This document shows positions 16,005 through 24,891 of a stretch of DNA of 64,000 nt, one piece after another. This DNA is from Planctomycetota bacterium. Lineage in GTDB: Bacteria > Planctomycetota > J058. The position numbers and the translations under genes were made by a program. Where the stretch lies: NCBI GenBank assembly GCA_023954375.1, contig JAMLIC010000032.1:38104-102103 (forward strand), in the 5' to 3' direction. Each line of letters starts with the position of its first letter. Within the stretch, counting starts at the first letter, position 1. The notes beneath the pieces are model-generated. The model did no database searches. It saw only the letters and a list, made by a program, of their open reading frames with translations, and was not told the origin of the DNA.

Positions 16005-16750
16005 AGATCGGCACGATCGGGCTCGCTGGCAGCGGGAAGACGACGCTCATCGGCTCGCTCACCCTGGCCCTCCTCCAGGGCGACGCGACCTCCGACCTGG
16101 CGCTGTTCAACTTCGAGGGCGTCGAGGCCACCCGCGACCTGACGCAGCACGCCGACACGATCCAGAAGGGGCGCTGGCCGGCGCGCACCGAGCAGAGTAA
16201 GGTCGCCGAGTACGCCATCCGCCTGCGCCGCAAGTCGACGAACGTCGTCTTCTCGCTGCGCCTGCCGGAGCTCCCGGGCGAGCTCCTCGAGGAGGTCTGG
16301 CGCACCGACCACATCCCCTCGCCGCTCTCCTTCCTCACCGGCTACGACGGCTACCTGCTGCTCGTCGACGCGGCCCTCGACGAGCCCGAGCGGGCCGCCG
16401 CGCAGCACGTGCACCTCCTGCAGGGGATCAAGCGCGCGAGGGGCCACGCGCCGTCGGCCTACGCGCCCGAGCCGCTCGGCCTGGTCCTCACCAAGTGGGA
16501 CGCCCTCCCGCCCGAGGAGCAGGCGCTGGGGCCCGAGGGCCTCGCCGCCGAGCACATGCCCATGCTCGCCGACTTCCTCGCCTCGAATCTCACGCGCCGG
16601 CGCGTCTTCGCCGCCTCGGCCGTGGGCGCGGTCGACGCGGCCGGCCAGCCGCTCCTCCAGGGCGGGCGGATCGTCCCCCGCGGCGTCTTCGAGCCGCTCG
16701 AGTGGATCACGAGCGAGGTCGCCCGGGCCGCCCCGGCGGCCATGGCCTGA
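16001..16750 (+). CDS. P-loop GTPase (double-GTPase type 2-like)
   Basis: A 249-aa GTPase with P-loop GLAGSGKTTLIGSL at about residues 6-19, a switch-region LPELPGELLEEVW, strand YDGYLLLVDA and LTKWD for base recognition, the same order as in the gene before it. The two share the D-G-Y-L-L-x-V-D-A and L-T-K-W-D segments, so they are paralogues, but this one has no zinc ribbon. GTG 16001 overlaps the preceding stop (GTGA). Tandem GTPases of this kind are known with GAP1 partners; the following gene fits that role. Confidence 0.8.
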   Translation: MKIGTIGLAGSGKTTLIGSLTLALLQGDATSDLALFNFEGVEATRDLTQHADTIQKGRWPARTEQSKVAEYAIRLRRKSTNVVFSLRLPELPGELLEEVWRTDHIPSPLSFLTGYDGYLLLVDAALDEPERAAAQHVHLLQGIKRARGHAPSAYAPEPLGLVLTKWDALPPEEQALGPEGLAAEHMPMLADFLASNLTRRRVFAASAVGAVDAAGQPLLQGGRIVPRGVFEPLEWITSEVARAAPAAMA

Positions 16751-16758
16751 GGCGGCCC

Positions 16759-19524
16759 GTGCGCGTCGCCTGCCAGCGCCTCGTCCATCGCTACGTCGGC
16801 CGCGAGCACGGCGGCCACCGCGCGGTGGGCTGGTCGGTCGAGCCGCCGCGCGAGCTCGAGCAGGTCGTCCAGCGCCGCTCCGACCTCGCCGGCGAGGACC
16901 TGGGCGCGCCCGTGCCGCCCTACGCGGCCGGCTACCCGCTCCCCGACGGCCGCTACGCCCTGGCGCGCACGACCTACCTGGCCCAGGCCGACTGCCTCGG
17001 CGCCGTGCGCACCGAGACGCTCCTCGTCGAGCCCGCCGCCCTGCGCGACCTGGCCACCCCGCTCGACCTGCTGCCCGCCCTCGACGCCCTGCCGCCGGTC
17101 GACCTCGCGGCCGAGCTGAGGGCCTTCCAGCGCGACCGGACGCCGGCCCTCCTCGCGCCGCTGGCCTTCGAGCTCCCCGGCCCGCCGCCGCCGGCGAGCG
17201 ACCTCGCCCGGCTGCGCGCGCTCGACCCCGCGCTCCTCGCCGCGCTCGTCGAGGGGGCCTGCGGGCCGCGCCCGCTGTGCCTCGTGGGCGACCCGGCGCG
17301 GGACCTCCCGCTCGTGCGGGCGCTCCTGCTCCTCCACCCGCGCGGCGCCGCCTGGCGGGCGGCGGTGTGCGGCCAGGCGCTCTCGCCACGGCCGTGGGCC
17401 GACCTGCAGCTCGTCCCGCGCGCCGCCGCCGACCGCTTCGCCCTGCGCGCGGCGCGCGACGGCGACCTCGCGCTCGTCGACCTCGCGACGGGGCAGGCGC
17501 GCAACCTCGAGCCGACGCCCGCCGCCGCCGCGCTCCTCGACCTCCTCGCCCGCCAGGCCTGGGGCGAGCTCGACGACCTGGCCCGCCGCGCCGGGGCCGT
17601 CGCCGCCTACCGGACCCCGGCCGACCTGGGCGCCCAGCTGCGCTTCGAGGCGCTGGCCGGCGCCGCGCGCCGCGCGCCCGAGGAGCAGGTCGAGCTCGCC
17701 AACCACCTCCGGGCCCGCGGCGCGCCCGAGCACGAGGTCGCCGCGCCCTTCCGGGCCCTCCTCGTCGACCCGCCCGAGGGGCGCCTCGTGTGGCTCGTCA
17801 ACGTCGTGCAGGCCGGCTGGCTCCCCTACCGGCGCGCGCACCCCGACGCGCCCGACGACGCGCCCGAGGCCGTGCAGGCGCTGCTCCTGCGCGCGCTCGC
17901 CGCGCAGCGCTTCGACCTCGCGCTCGGGTTCCTCGAGCGCTGCTGGCCGCTCTACGCCGGCCCCCGCGCGGCCCTGGAGGAGGCGGCGCTCGACCTGGCC
18001 CTCGGGCCCGACCCGGTCGAACCCGCCGCCCTCCCCGCCCTGGCCGACCTCCTGGCGCTCGCCGCCGAGCGCGCCCCGGCGCGCGCGGCCCTCGCCCTCC
18101 ACGCGCGCGGCCTGCGGCCGCCCGAGGCGCTCGCGCGCGTGGAGGCGGCGCTCGCCCGCGCTCCCGTCGACGACCCCGACCTGCGCCGGCGCGCGGGCCT
18201 GGCGCTCGTCGACCTGGCGCCGCCGGACCTCCTCGCGCGCGAGGTCGAGCGCGCGGCCGCCGCGCCCTGGTCGACGCCGGCGCACCTCGCGGCGCTGACC
18301 GCGCGGGCCCCGGACGACCTCGCGGCGGCCGTCGTCGCGGAGGCGCCCGCGCCGTGGCTCGACGAGGTCCTGCGCCGCCTGCCGCCGCGGGCCCTCGGGC
18401 AGGCGATCGGCGCCCTCCGGGCGGCCCGACGCCCCGCCCCGCGCCCTGGCCTGCGCGCGCGCGCGCGCCGCGCCGGCCGCGCGGCCGACGCCGCCGCCTG
18501 CCGCCAGGCGCTCCTGCGCGCTGGCCCGGCCCCGCGCCCTCGTCGAGCGGGCCGCGCGGGCGGTCCGGGCGTGCGCCTTCCGCGCGCGCAGGAGGCGCGC
18601 GCCCGGGCGCGCGCCCACGACGAGGTCGACGACGGGGCCATGGCTACGGGCTTCGGGCGCCTGGATTTGAATCCCGACCCCGCCGGCGGCGACGATACGG
18701 GCGTGAACCTGGCCGTCCCGGAGGACACCCTGCCCGCCTACCGCGACCTCCTGGCCGCCCTCGCGACGAGCGACGGCGCCGCGCGCGACGCCGTGGGGGC
18801 GCTCGTCGACCTCGTCCCCGACGCCGCGCTCGACCTCCCGCTGCCCGACCTCGTCCGCCTGGCGCGGCGCGCGGGCGACGCGCCGGCGCTCGTCCGCGCG
18901 GCGCTCGGGCGCGTCACGGACGCCGACCCGGACGGCCTCGCCGCCGCCCTCGACCTCGCCCGCGCGCTGCCCGAGCGCCGCCACGACCTCGCGCGCGCCG
19001 TCGTCGCGCGCGCGCTCGAGGCCGACCTCCCCGCGCTCGAGGCGGCCCTGGTCCTCCTCGACCCGACGCGCGCCGCGGCCGACGCGCCGCTGCTCGAGGC
19101 GCTGGCCGCGCGCGCGCGCGCCGGCCGCCTGGAGGTCGAGGCGCTCCTGCCGCTCGGGCCGGCCGGGCTCGACGGCGCGCTCGCGCGCCTCGGCGACGGG
19201 TTCAGCCTGCGCCTGCAGGGCGGGCTGCGCCGGCTCGCCCTCGGCCTGGCCGAGGCCCCGGCCGGCGGCGGCGCGCCGGAGCGAGCGGGAGCGGGCGACG
19301 ACGCGCTCCGCGAGGCCGGCGAGCGACCGCGGAGGACGCGCCGCACCGACGAAGACCGCGACGCGCTGCTCGAGGTGGTCCTCGCGCGCCTCCGCCCGCA
19401 CGTGGCCGCCGACCGCGACTTCCGCGCCGGCGTCGCCGAAGGCCTGCGCGCGCGCCTCGGCCCCGCGGCGCCCGAGCGCCTGCGCCGCGCGATCGACGCG
19501 TTCGAGAGGGACAGCCGAGCATGA
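16759..19524 (+). CDS. GTPase-associated protein, GAP1-like
   Basis: A 921-aa protein starting at GTG 16759, 8 bp after the second GTPase. Its N-terminus (RLVHRYVGREHGGHRAVGWS, then GYPLPDGRYALARTTYL and VRTETLLVEP) has the look of the GAP1 N-terminal domain, in which a conserved H-x-Y-G-x-x-x-G-H stretch is followed by a domain of about 130 residues. The rest is alpha-helical, rich in Ala, Leu, Asp and Arg, with no enzymatic motif. Residues about 555-650 (18420-18705) are Arg/Ala/Pro-rich and unlike the flanks; see findings. The last bases overlap the next gene by 4 bp. GAP1 proteins are thought to act with tandem GTPases; the biochemical role is unknown. Confidence 0.65.
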   Translation: MRVACQRLVHRYVGREHGGHRAVGWSVEPPRELEQVVQRRSDLAGEDLGAPVPPYAAGYPLPDGRYALARTTYLAQADCLGAVRTETLLVEPAALRDLATPLDLLPALDALPPVDLAAELRAFQRDRTPALLAPLAFELPGPPPPASDLARLRALDPALLAALVEGACGPRPLCLVGDPARDLPLVRALLLLHPRGAAWRAAVCGQALSPRPWADLQLVPRAAADRFALRAARDGDLALVDLATGQARNLEPTPAAAALLDLLARQAWGELDDLARRAGAVAAYRTPADLGAQLRFEALAGAARRAPEEQVELANHLRARGAPEHEVAAPFRALLVDPPEGRLVWLVNVVQAGWLPYRRAHPDAPDDAPEAVQALLLRALAAQRFDLALGFLERCWPLYAGPRAALEEAALDLALGPDPVEPAALPALADLLALAAERAPARAALALHARGLRPPEALARVEAALARAPVDDPDLRRRAGLALVDLAPPDLLAREVERAAAAPWSTPAHLAALTARAPDDLAAAVVAEAPAPWLDEVLRRLPPRALGQAIGALRAARRPAPRPGLRARARRAGRAADAAACRQALLRAGPAPRPRRAGRAGGPGVRLPRAQEARARARAHDEVDDGAMATGFGRLDLNPDPAGGDDTGVNLAVPEDTLPAYRDLLAALATSDGAARDAVGALVDLVPDAALDLPLPDLVRLARRAGDAPALVRAALGRVTDADPDGLAAALDLARALPERRHDLARAVVARALEADLPALEAALVLLDPTRAAADAPLLEALAARARAGRLEVEALLPLGPAGLDGALARLGDGFSLRLQGGLRRLALGLAEAPAGGGAPERAGAGDDALREAGERPRRTRRTDEDRDALLEVVLARLRPHVAADRDFRAGVAEGLRARLGPAAPERLRRAIDAFERDSRA

Positions 19525-22500
19525 GCGACCGCGACCCGCCGCCCGACCCGCGCCCCTCGGCCTTCGTGACCGGCGCCTTCCCGCCCGCGCCGGAGCCGGC
19601 CGGGCCGCCGTCGCTCGGGGCGCTGAACACGGGCGCGTTCCCGGCGGCTGACCGCGTGCGCACCCCGGACGCCTTCGACGTGACCGCGGCGCACGGGGCC
19701 GACACGGTCGACCTCGGCCCGTCGTCGCGCCCGCCCGGCGCCCCGCCCGACCCCGACCGGGCGCGCGCCGCGACGCAGGACCTGCCGCGGGCGTCGGACC
19801 CGCCGCGCGCCTCGCGGCGCCCCCTCGACGCGCCGCCGTCCGCCTCCGCGCCGCGTGACCCGGCGCTCGTGCCGACGCGCCCCCCGGCGCCGCCCGCCGG
19901 CGGCGGCTGGGGCGCGATCCTCGTCGCCCTGGCCTGCCTGGGGGGCACCGTCTACCTGGTGCGGCAGGCGTTCCCGGAGCTCTTCCGCCGCGCGCCCGCG
20001 GTCGAGGTGACGGTCGACGAGGCGCGCCCGGGCGCGCTGCGCGTCCGCGTCACGCCGCCCGCGCCGGCGGTCGTCTGGCGCGCCGTCGGCGCGGACGGCG
20101 CCGAGCGGGCGGCGGGCCGCGCGGCGTCGACGACCGGCGGCACCCTCCTGCTCGAGCTCGACGACCTGCCCGAGGGCGCGCATCCGCTCACGGTCGAGCT
20201 GCGCCTCCCCGACGGCGCCGAGCTCGGGCGCGCGCAGGTCACGCTCCGCGTCGACCGGACCGCGCCGGTCCTGCGGCTCGACGCGCCGGCCGCCGGCGCG
20301 CAGGTCGGCGCGTCGTCGGTCGTGCGCCTCCAGGTGACGGACCTGTCGCGCGTGCAGGTCACCTGCTTCGTCGACGAGCGGCTCGCCTGGCGCGCCACGG
20401 TCGACCCGTCGCCGGACGGCGCGCCGGCCCTCCTCGAGCGCCCGCTCGGGCCGCTGGCGCCGGGCGAGCGCGTCGTGTCGATCGACGCCGTCGATGCGGG
20501 CCTGCGCCAGACGAAGCTGTCGCGGCGCATCGTCGTGACCGCGGGCGAGGCGGCGGCGCCGGCGGAGCCGGCGCCGCCGGCCCCGACGATCCGCCTCGCC
20601 TGGCCCCAGGGGGCGGTGGTGGGCGCCGGCCCGGTCGACCTGGCCGTGAGCGGCGCGACCGAGGTCGAGGCCCTCCTCGACGGCGCGTCGCTCGGCGCGC
20701 CGCCGCTCGTCCTGGCCCCGCCGGCCGTGCGGGACGGCCCGCACGTGCTCGAGGTCATCGCCCGCAACGCCGGCGGCGAGGCGCGCGAGCTGCGCTCGTT
20801 CACGTTCGACGCCACCCCGCCCGACATCGACGTCCGCGCGCCGGCGCGCGGGCCGTCGCCCGTGCTGCTCGAGGGCGCCGTCCGCGACGCGGTCGACCCG
20901 GCGCCGCGGCTGCTCCTCGGCATCGACGGCGGGCCGCCCGCGGCGGTGACGCTGCCGCACCGCCTCGACCTCGCCCCGGGCCGCCGCGCGCTCGCGCTCA
21001 CCGCGATCGACGCGGCCGGAAACCGCGCGCGGCGCGACCTCGAGGTCGAGGTCACCCCCGCGGGCGCCCCGCCGCCGCGCGACGTGGACGGGCCGACGGT
21101 GACGTTCGTCGCCCCGCCCGGCCCGCCGTTCGTCACGCGCGAGCGGCGCGTCGAGGTCGCCGTGCGCGACCCCTCGGGGCTCGGCGAGGTGCGGCTGCTC
21201 GTCGACGGCCGCGCCCGCCGCCCCGACGAGCGCGTCGAGGCGCCGGGCGGCGCCCTCGTCCTGCGCCTGGCCCTCGCCGACCTCGCCGACGGCGACCACG
21301 AGGTGACCGTCGAGGCGCGGGACGCGGTCGGCAACCTGACGAGGGCCTCGCGCCGCTACCGCCTGGACACGACGCCGCCGCGCCTGGCGCTCGACGGCCC
21401 GGCGCCGACGACGATCACGGGGCCGCTCGACCTCGCCGTGCGCGTGCAGGACGCCGGCCCCGTGCCGGAGGTGGTCGTGGTCGCGCCCGGGCGCGCCCCG
21501 GTCCCGCTCCAGGGCGGCGACGTGCGCCGCGCGCGCCTCGACCTCCCGCCCGGCGACCACGCCCTCGTCGTGCGCGCCCGCGACGAGGCCGGCAACGAGG
21601 CCGCGCTCCCCCTCCAGGTGCGCGTGCGCGAGGCGGCGCCGCCCACCGCCGCCGAGGAGGACGCGCTGGTGCGGATCCCCGCGCGCTCCGGCCCGCGCGT
21701 GCGCATCGACGGGCGCCTGCCCGCGGGCGCGCAGGCCCTCGTCTCGGCCGCGGGCGTGCGGGTCCTCGCCGGCGCGCTCCCCGCGACCGTCGACCTCCCC
21801 GCGGGGCGGCACACGGTCGTCGTCCAGGTGACCACGGCGGCGGGCCGCCGCCACGAGGTCCAGGGGGCCGTGACGGTCGACGCGACCCCCCCGTCGCTCG
21901 ACCAGGTGCGGGTCACGGCCCTGAGCGCGCAGGCCGCGCGCGTCACGGGCGAGGTCACCGACGAGGGCCCCGTCACGGTCGAGGTGCTGCTGAACGGGGC
22001 GGTCGTCGCGCGCGCGGTCCCCTGCGAGGTGGCCCTGCGCCCCGGGCGCAACGAGGTCGTCGTCGTCGCGAAGGACGACGTCGGCAACGAGCGGCGCCTC
22101 ACGCAGGTGATCGACGTCGCGGCCGACCCGACGCCGGCGCCCCTGCCGCCGGGCATGGACCCGCTCGACGTGACCGACTCCGGCGACCCGCGCGAGCAGC
22201 GCGCGCTCGAGAACCTCAAGGCGGGCCGCCTGCAGGAGGCGCTGGGGTTCGTCGAGCAGGTGATCGCCGCCCTGCGCGAGGGGATCCGCTCCCCCTACGT
22301 CCTGCGCGCCCGCGTGCGCATCGAGCAGGCCCGCCGCAGCGACCCGATCCGGGCGCGCGCGCTCTACGACTCCGCCTACCACGACCTCACCCGCGCGATC
22401 GTGAACTACGGCGCCGACGTCCGGAGCGCGCACTACCAGCTGCGCGGCGACGTCCTCCTCCAGCTCGGGCGGACGGTCCAGGCGGGCGAGGACCACGCGC

Positions 22501-22562
22501 GGGCGCGGGAGCTGGCCGAGCGGGAGCGGGCGGCGCCGCCGGCGTCGCGGGGCAAGGGGTAG
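19521..22562 (+). CDS. Membrane protein with Ig-like domains and C-terminal helical repeats, GTPase operon
   Basis: A 1013-aa protein. Residues 1-125 form a disordered Pro-rich cytoplasmic tail with two TGAFP motifs (VTGAFP, NTGAFP). One transmembrane segment (GWGAILVALACLGGTVYLV, about 130-150) leads to a long outer region with at least five bacterial Ig-like domains whose starts carry a D-x-T-x-P signature (near residues 246, 430, 524, 615 and 787), each ending in G(N/D)-type hairpins such as VRARDEAGNEA. The last ~120 residues are TPR-like (NLKAGRLQEALGFVEQVI). ATG 19521 overlaps the GAP1-like gene by 4 bp. I infer a cell-surface sensor or effector coupled to the two GTPases. Confidence 0.75.
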   Translation: MSDRDPPPDPRPSAFVTGAFPPAPEPAGPPSLGALNTGAFPAADRVRTPDAFDVTAAHGADTVDLGPSSRPPGAPPDPDRARAATQDLPRASDPPRASRRPLDAPPSASAPRDPALVPTRPPAPPAGGGWGAILVALACLGGTVYLVRQAFPELFRRAPAVEVTVDEARPGALRVRVTPPAPAVVWRAVGADGAERAAGRAASTTGGTLLLELDDLPEGAHPLTVELRLPDGAELGRAQVTLRVDRTAPVLRLDAPAAGAQVGASSVVRLQVTDLSRVQVTCFVDERLAWRATVDPSPDGAPALLERPLGPLAPGERVVSIDAVDAGLRQTKLSRRIVVTAGEAAAPAEPAPPAPTIRLAWPQGAVVGAGPVDLAVSGATEVEALLDGASLGAPPLVLAPPAVRDGPHVLEVIARNAGGEARELRSFTFDATPPDIDVRAPARGPSPVLLEGAVRDAVDPAPRLLLGIDGGPPAAVTLPHRLDLAPGRRALALTAIDAAGNRARRDLEVEVTPAGAPPPRDVDGPTVTFVAPPGPPFVTRERRVEVAVRDPSGLGEVRLLVDGRARRPDERVEAPGGALVLRLALADLADGDHEVTVEARDAVGNLTRASRRYRLDTTPPRLALDGPAPTTITGPLDLAVRVQDAGPVPEVVVVAPGRAPVPLQGGDVRRARLDLPPGDHALVVRARDEAGNEAALPLQVRVREAAPPTAAEEDALVRIPARSGPRVRIDGRLPAGAQALVSAAGVRVLAGALPATVDLPAGRHTVVVQVTTAAGRRHEVQGAVTVDATPPSLDQVRVTALSAQAARVTGEVTDEGPVTVEVLLNGAVVARAVPCEVALRPGRNEVVVVAKDDVGNERRLTQVIDVAADPTPAPLPPGMDPLDVTDSGDPREQRALENLKAGRLQEALGFVEQVIAALREGIRSPYVLRARVRIEQARRSDPIRARALYDSAYHDLTRAIVNYGADVRSAHYQLRGDVLLQLGRTVQAGEDHARARELAERERAAPPASRGKG

Positions 22563-22580
22563 CCCCGACGGAGGAGGACC

Positions 22581-22671
22581 GGACACGGAGGCAACGAAGG
22601 TCAACGGAGGTCACGGAGGTCCTCTCCGAGCGCCTCCGTGACCTCCGTGGATCTTCGTTGCCTCCGCGTCC
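22581..22671. repeat. Long inverted repeat, family B, copy 1
   Basis: Two arms of 39 nt (22581-22619 and 22633-22671) pair at 36 of 39 positions around a 13-nt loop; arms are made of repeated ACGGAGG and CAACGAAGG words. It lies 18 bp after a stop codon and could act as a terminator or an RNA-stabilising 3' structure. Similar repeats are at 31901, 49035 and 54092. The rest of 22672-22797 holds a TTAGCAT -10-like word at about 22738 for the next gene. Confidence 0.8.
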
Positions 22672-22797
22672 AATCAGGGGCCAGCGCGTGCTCCCCTTCG
22701 GGTTACGCCCCGGGCGGGTGCCCCGGAGCCCCGTCGGTTAGCATGCCCGGGCCGGGCGCCCCTGCGCGCCCCGGCGCGGGCGGGCTGGAGGGGGCGC

Positions 22798-24891
22798 GTG
22801 GCGTTCGCGGGCGACCTGAGGAAGCTGCCGCTGGCGGACGTGTTCCAGTCCATCCACCAGAACTCCCTCACGGGGGCGCTGGCGATCCGCGACGCCCACG
22901 GCGAGCGGCTCGTCGCCTTCCGCGAGGGGTTCGTGGTCGGGTGCGCCGCCCCCGCCGGCGAGGAGCACGGGATCGCCGACGAGCTGGTGCGGCGGCGCAA
23001 GATCGAGGCCAAGGACGCGCGCCCGTCGCGCTTCTTCCGCCGCAAGGGGTCGCTGCTCAAGTCGCTCCAGCGGCGCAACCTGATGGACGTCGCCGAGTTC
23101 GCGGGCATGACGCGGACCCTCGTCCTCGAGCGCGTCTACGACTGCTTCCTCCTCGAGGAGGGGAGCTTCGAGTTCGTCGAGAGCTACGACCAGGGCCGGT
23201 TCGACGAGGACGAGGCCTCGGCCGAGCTGAAGGTCGCGCCCGCCGAGATCCTCATGGAGGCCATGCGGCGGATCGACGAGTTCAAGCGCATCAAGCGCGC
23301 GGTCCCGTCGTTCCGCGAGGTCTACGTCGCGGCCCGCGCGCCCTCCGAGGACGACCCGCCGATCGTCCGCGACCTGCTGCTGCAGACGGCCGCCGGGACG
23401 AAGCCGCTGCACGAGGTCTTCCACTCGATCCCGCACACGAAGTTCGCCTGCTGCGAGGCGCTGCTCGGGCTGGTGAACGAGGGCGACGTGCGCGTGGCCA
23501 CGGCGCCCGAGTACCTGGACCTCGGCAAGGCCGCCGAGGCGGCCGGCCAGCACGACGCGGCCGCGTCCTACTACTCGCGCGGGCTGGCCTACGAGCGCGG
23601 CAACCGGGAGCTGAACCAGCGGCGGATCGCGATCCTGGAGCGCCTCCGGCGCAACCAGGAGGCCGCCGACGAGCGCAAGCTCTACGCCGGGATCCTCCTC
23701 GAGCACGGCGACAAGAAGGCCGCGGCCGAGCAGTACGCGAGGGCGGCCGAGCTGGCCCCGTCCGACCCGCTGCCGCTCGAGCGCCTGCTCGACCTCCTCG
23801 TCGAGGCCAAGGACCTGCGCGAGGCCACCCACACGGCCGACCGCCTCGTGCGCGTCTACATGCAGCTCGGGCTGAGCGACAAGGCGAAGGGCGTCTACCC
23901 GCGCCTGCTCGTGCTCAGCCCGCGCGACCGGGGGCTCCGCGAGAAGCTGGCCGACGTGCACCAGCGGCTCCACGAGCCGGCGACGGCGGCCACGATCTGG
24001 AAGGAGCTCGCGCAGGAGGAGCTCGACAAGGGCGACGTCCACGACGCCGCCCTGCTCCTGCGGCGCGCGCTCGAGGCGCAGCCCGACGACATCAAGGTCC
24101 AGGCGCTGCTCAAGGACGTCGAGACCGGCGAGCACGCCGAGCGGCGGCGCCGCTACCGGCGCTACGCCGTCACGGCCACGGCCTCGCTGGTCGTCGGGCT
24201 GGGGCTCGCCCGGCTGGCGCACGAGGCGGTGGCCGTCGCCCAGCTGCGCGGGCTCGAGCGGGACCTCCTGCGCACGATCGACCGCGGCTCCGACGCGGCG
24301 CTGGGCGCGCTCCTGGCGCGCGAGGACCACCGCCGCGCCTGGCAGGGCACCTGGGCGGGCGACTGGGACGAGGAGGCGACGGCGGAGCTGGCGCGGCTGT
24401 TCGTGCGCGAGCTGGAGCAGGAGGCGGTGCGCCCCCGCTACGAGCCCCTGACCGTCCCGCGCGAGCCGGTGGCGAAGGTGCTCGAGGACCTGCGCCGCGT
24501 GCTCGACCCCGACCCCGACGAGGGCCTCCGCCTCGAGGCCGCGGTCGAGAGCGCGGAGGCCGCCCTCGCGCGCGCCGACCGCGAGACGGCCTGGCGCGAG
24601 CTCGAGCCGCTGAACGAGCGCGTCCGCGCGGCCCGCCTGGCCCTCGCCCGGGCGGGGGTCGAGGGGCGCGCCCAGCGCTCGCTCGAGGAGGACCAGCGGC
24701 GGCTCTACCCGCTGCTGGCGCGCATCCAGCTCCTGCGCGCCAGGCTGTACCTCGACGCGCCGCGCAGCGTGCAGGCGCTCGAGGACGAGGTCGCGGCCCG
24801 GCTCGACGGGCGGCTCCACCCGGGGCGCCAGGGCGCCGCCCAGGCCGCCGCGACCACCACCAGCAGCCCTCAGGCGGCCGAGCGACGCTGA
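22798..24891 (+). CDS. DUF4388 protein with TPR repeats and a transmembrane segment
   Basis: A 697-aa protein. The N-terminal DUF4388 (PatA-type) domain is clear: FAGDLRKLPLADVFQSIHQN, SLTGALAIRDAHGERLVAF and the E-G-x-V-V-G region; the domain recurs in bacterial signalling proteins, often beside kinases and receivers. A TPR region follows at about residues 235-450 (LDLGKAAEAAGQHDAAASYY, NLEGRE-like spacing), then one transmembrane helix at about 455-475 and a helical C-terminal part. The start is GTG 22798 with GGAGGGGG upstream. Its TGA overlaps the ATG of the epimerase (TGATG). A structural relative lies two genes downstream. Confidence 0.82.
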   Translation: MAFAGDLRKLPLADVFQSIHQNSLTGALAIRDAHGERLVAFREGFVVGCAAPAGEEHGIADELVRRRKIEAKDARPSRFFRRKGSLLKSLQRRNLMDVAEFAGMTRTLVLERVYDCFLLEEGSFEFVESYDQGRFDEDEASAELKVAPAEILMEAMRRIDEFKRIKRAVPSFREVYVAARAPSEDDPPIVRDLLLQTAAGTKPLHEVFHSIPHTKFACCEALLGLVNEGDVRVATAPEYLDLGKAAEAAGQHDAAASYYSRGLAYERGNRELNQRRIAILERLRRNQEAADERKLYAGILLEHGDKKAAAEQYARAAELAPSDPLPLERLLDLLVEAKDLREATHTADRLVRVYMQLGLSDKAKGVYPRLLVLSPRDRGLREKLADVHQRLHEPATAATIWKELAQEELDKGDVHDAALLLRRALEAQPDDIKVQALLKDVETGEHAERRRRYRRYAVTATASLVVGLGLARLAHEAVAVAQLRGLERDLLRTIDRGSDAALGALLAREDHRRAWQGTWAGDWDEEATAELARLFVRELEQEAVRPRYEPLTVPREPVAKVLEDLRRVLDPDPDEGLRLEAAVESAEAALARADRETAWRELEPLNERVRAARLALARAGVEGRAQRSLEEDQRRLYPLLARIQLLRARLYLDAPRSVQALEDEVAARLDGRLHPGRQGAAQAAATTTSSPQAAERR

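Noticed and set aside
18650..18700. tRNA-like T-arm (GGGATTCAAATCC on the minus strand)
   Set aside because: The stem next to the loop does not pair, no acceptor or anticodon stems can be drawn, and it lies inside the GAP1-like gene.
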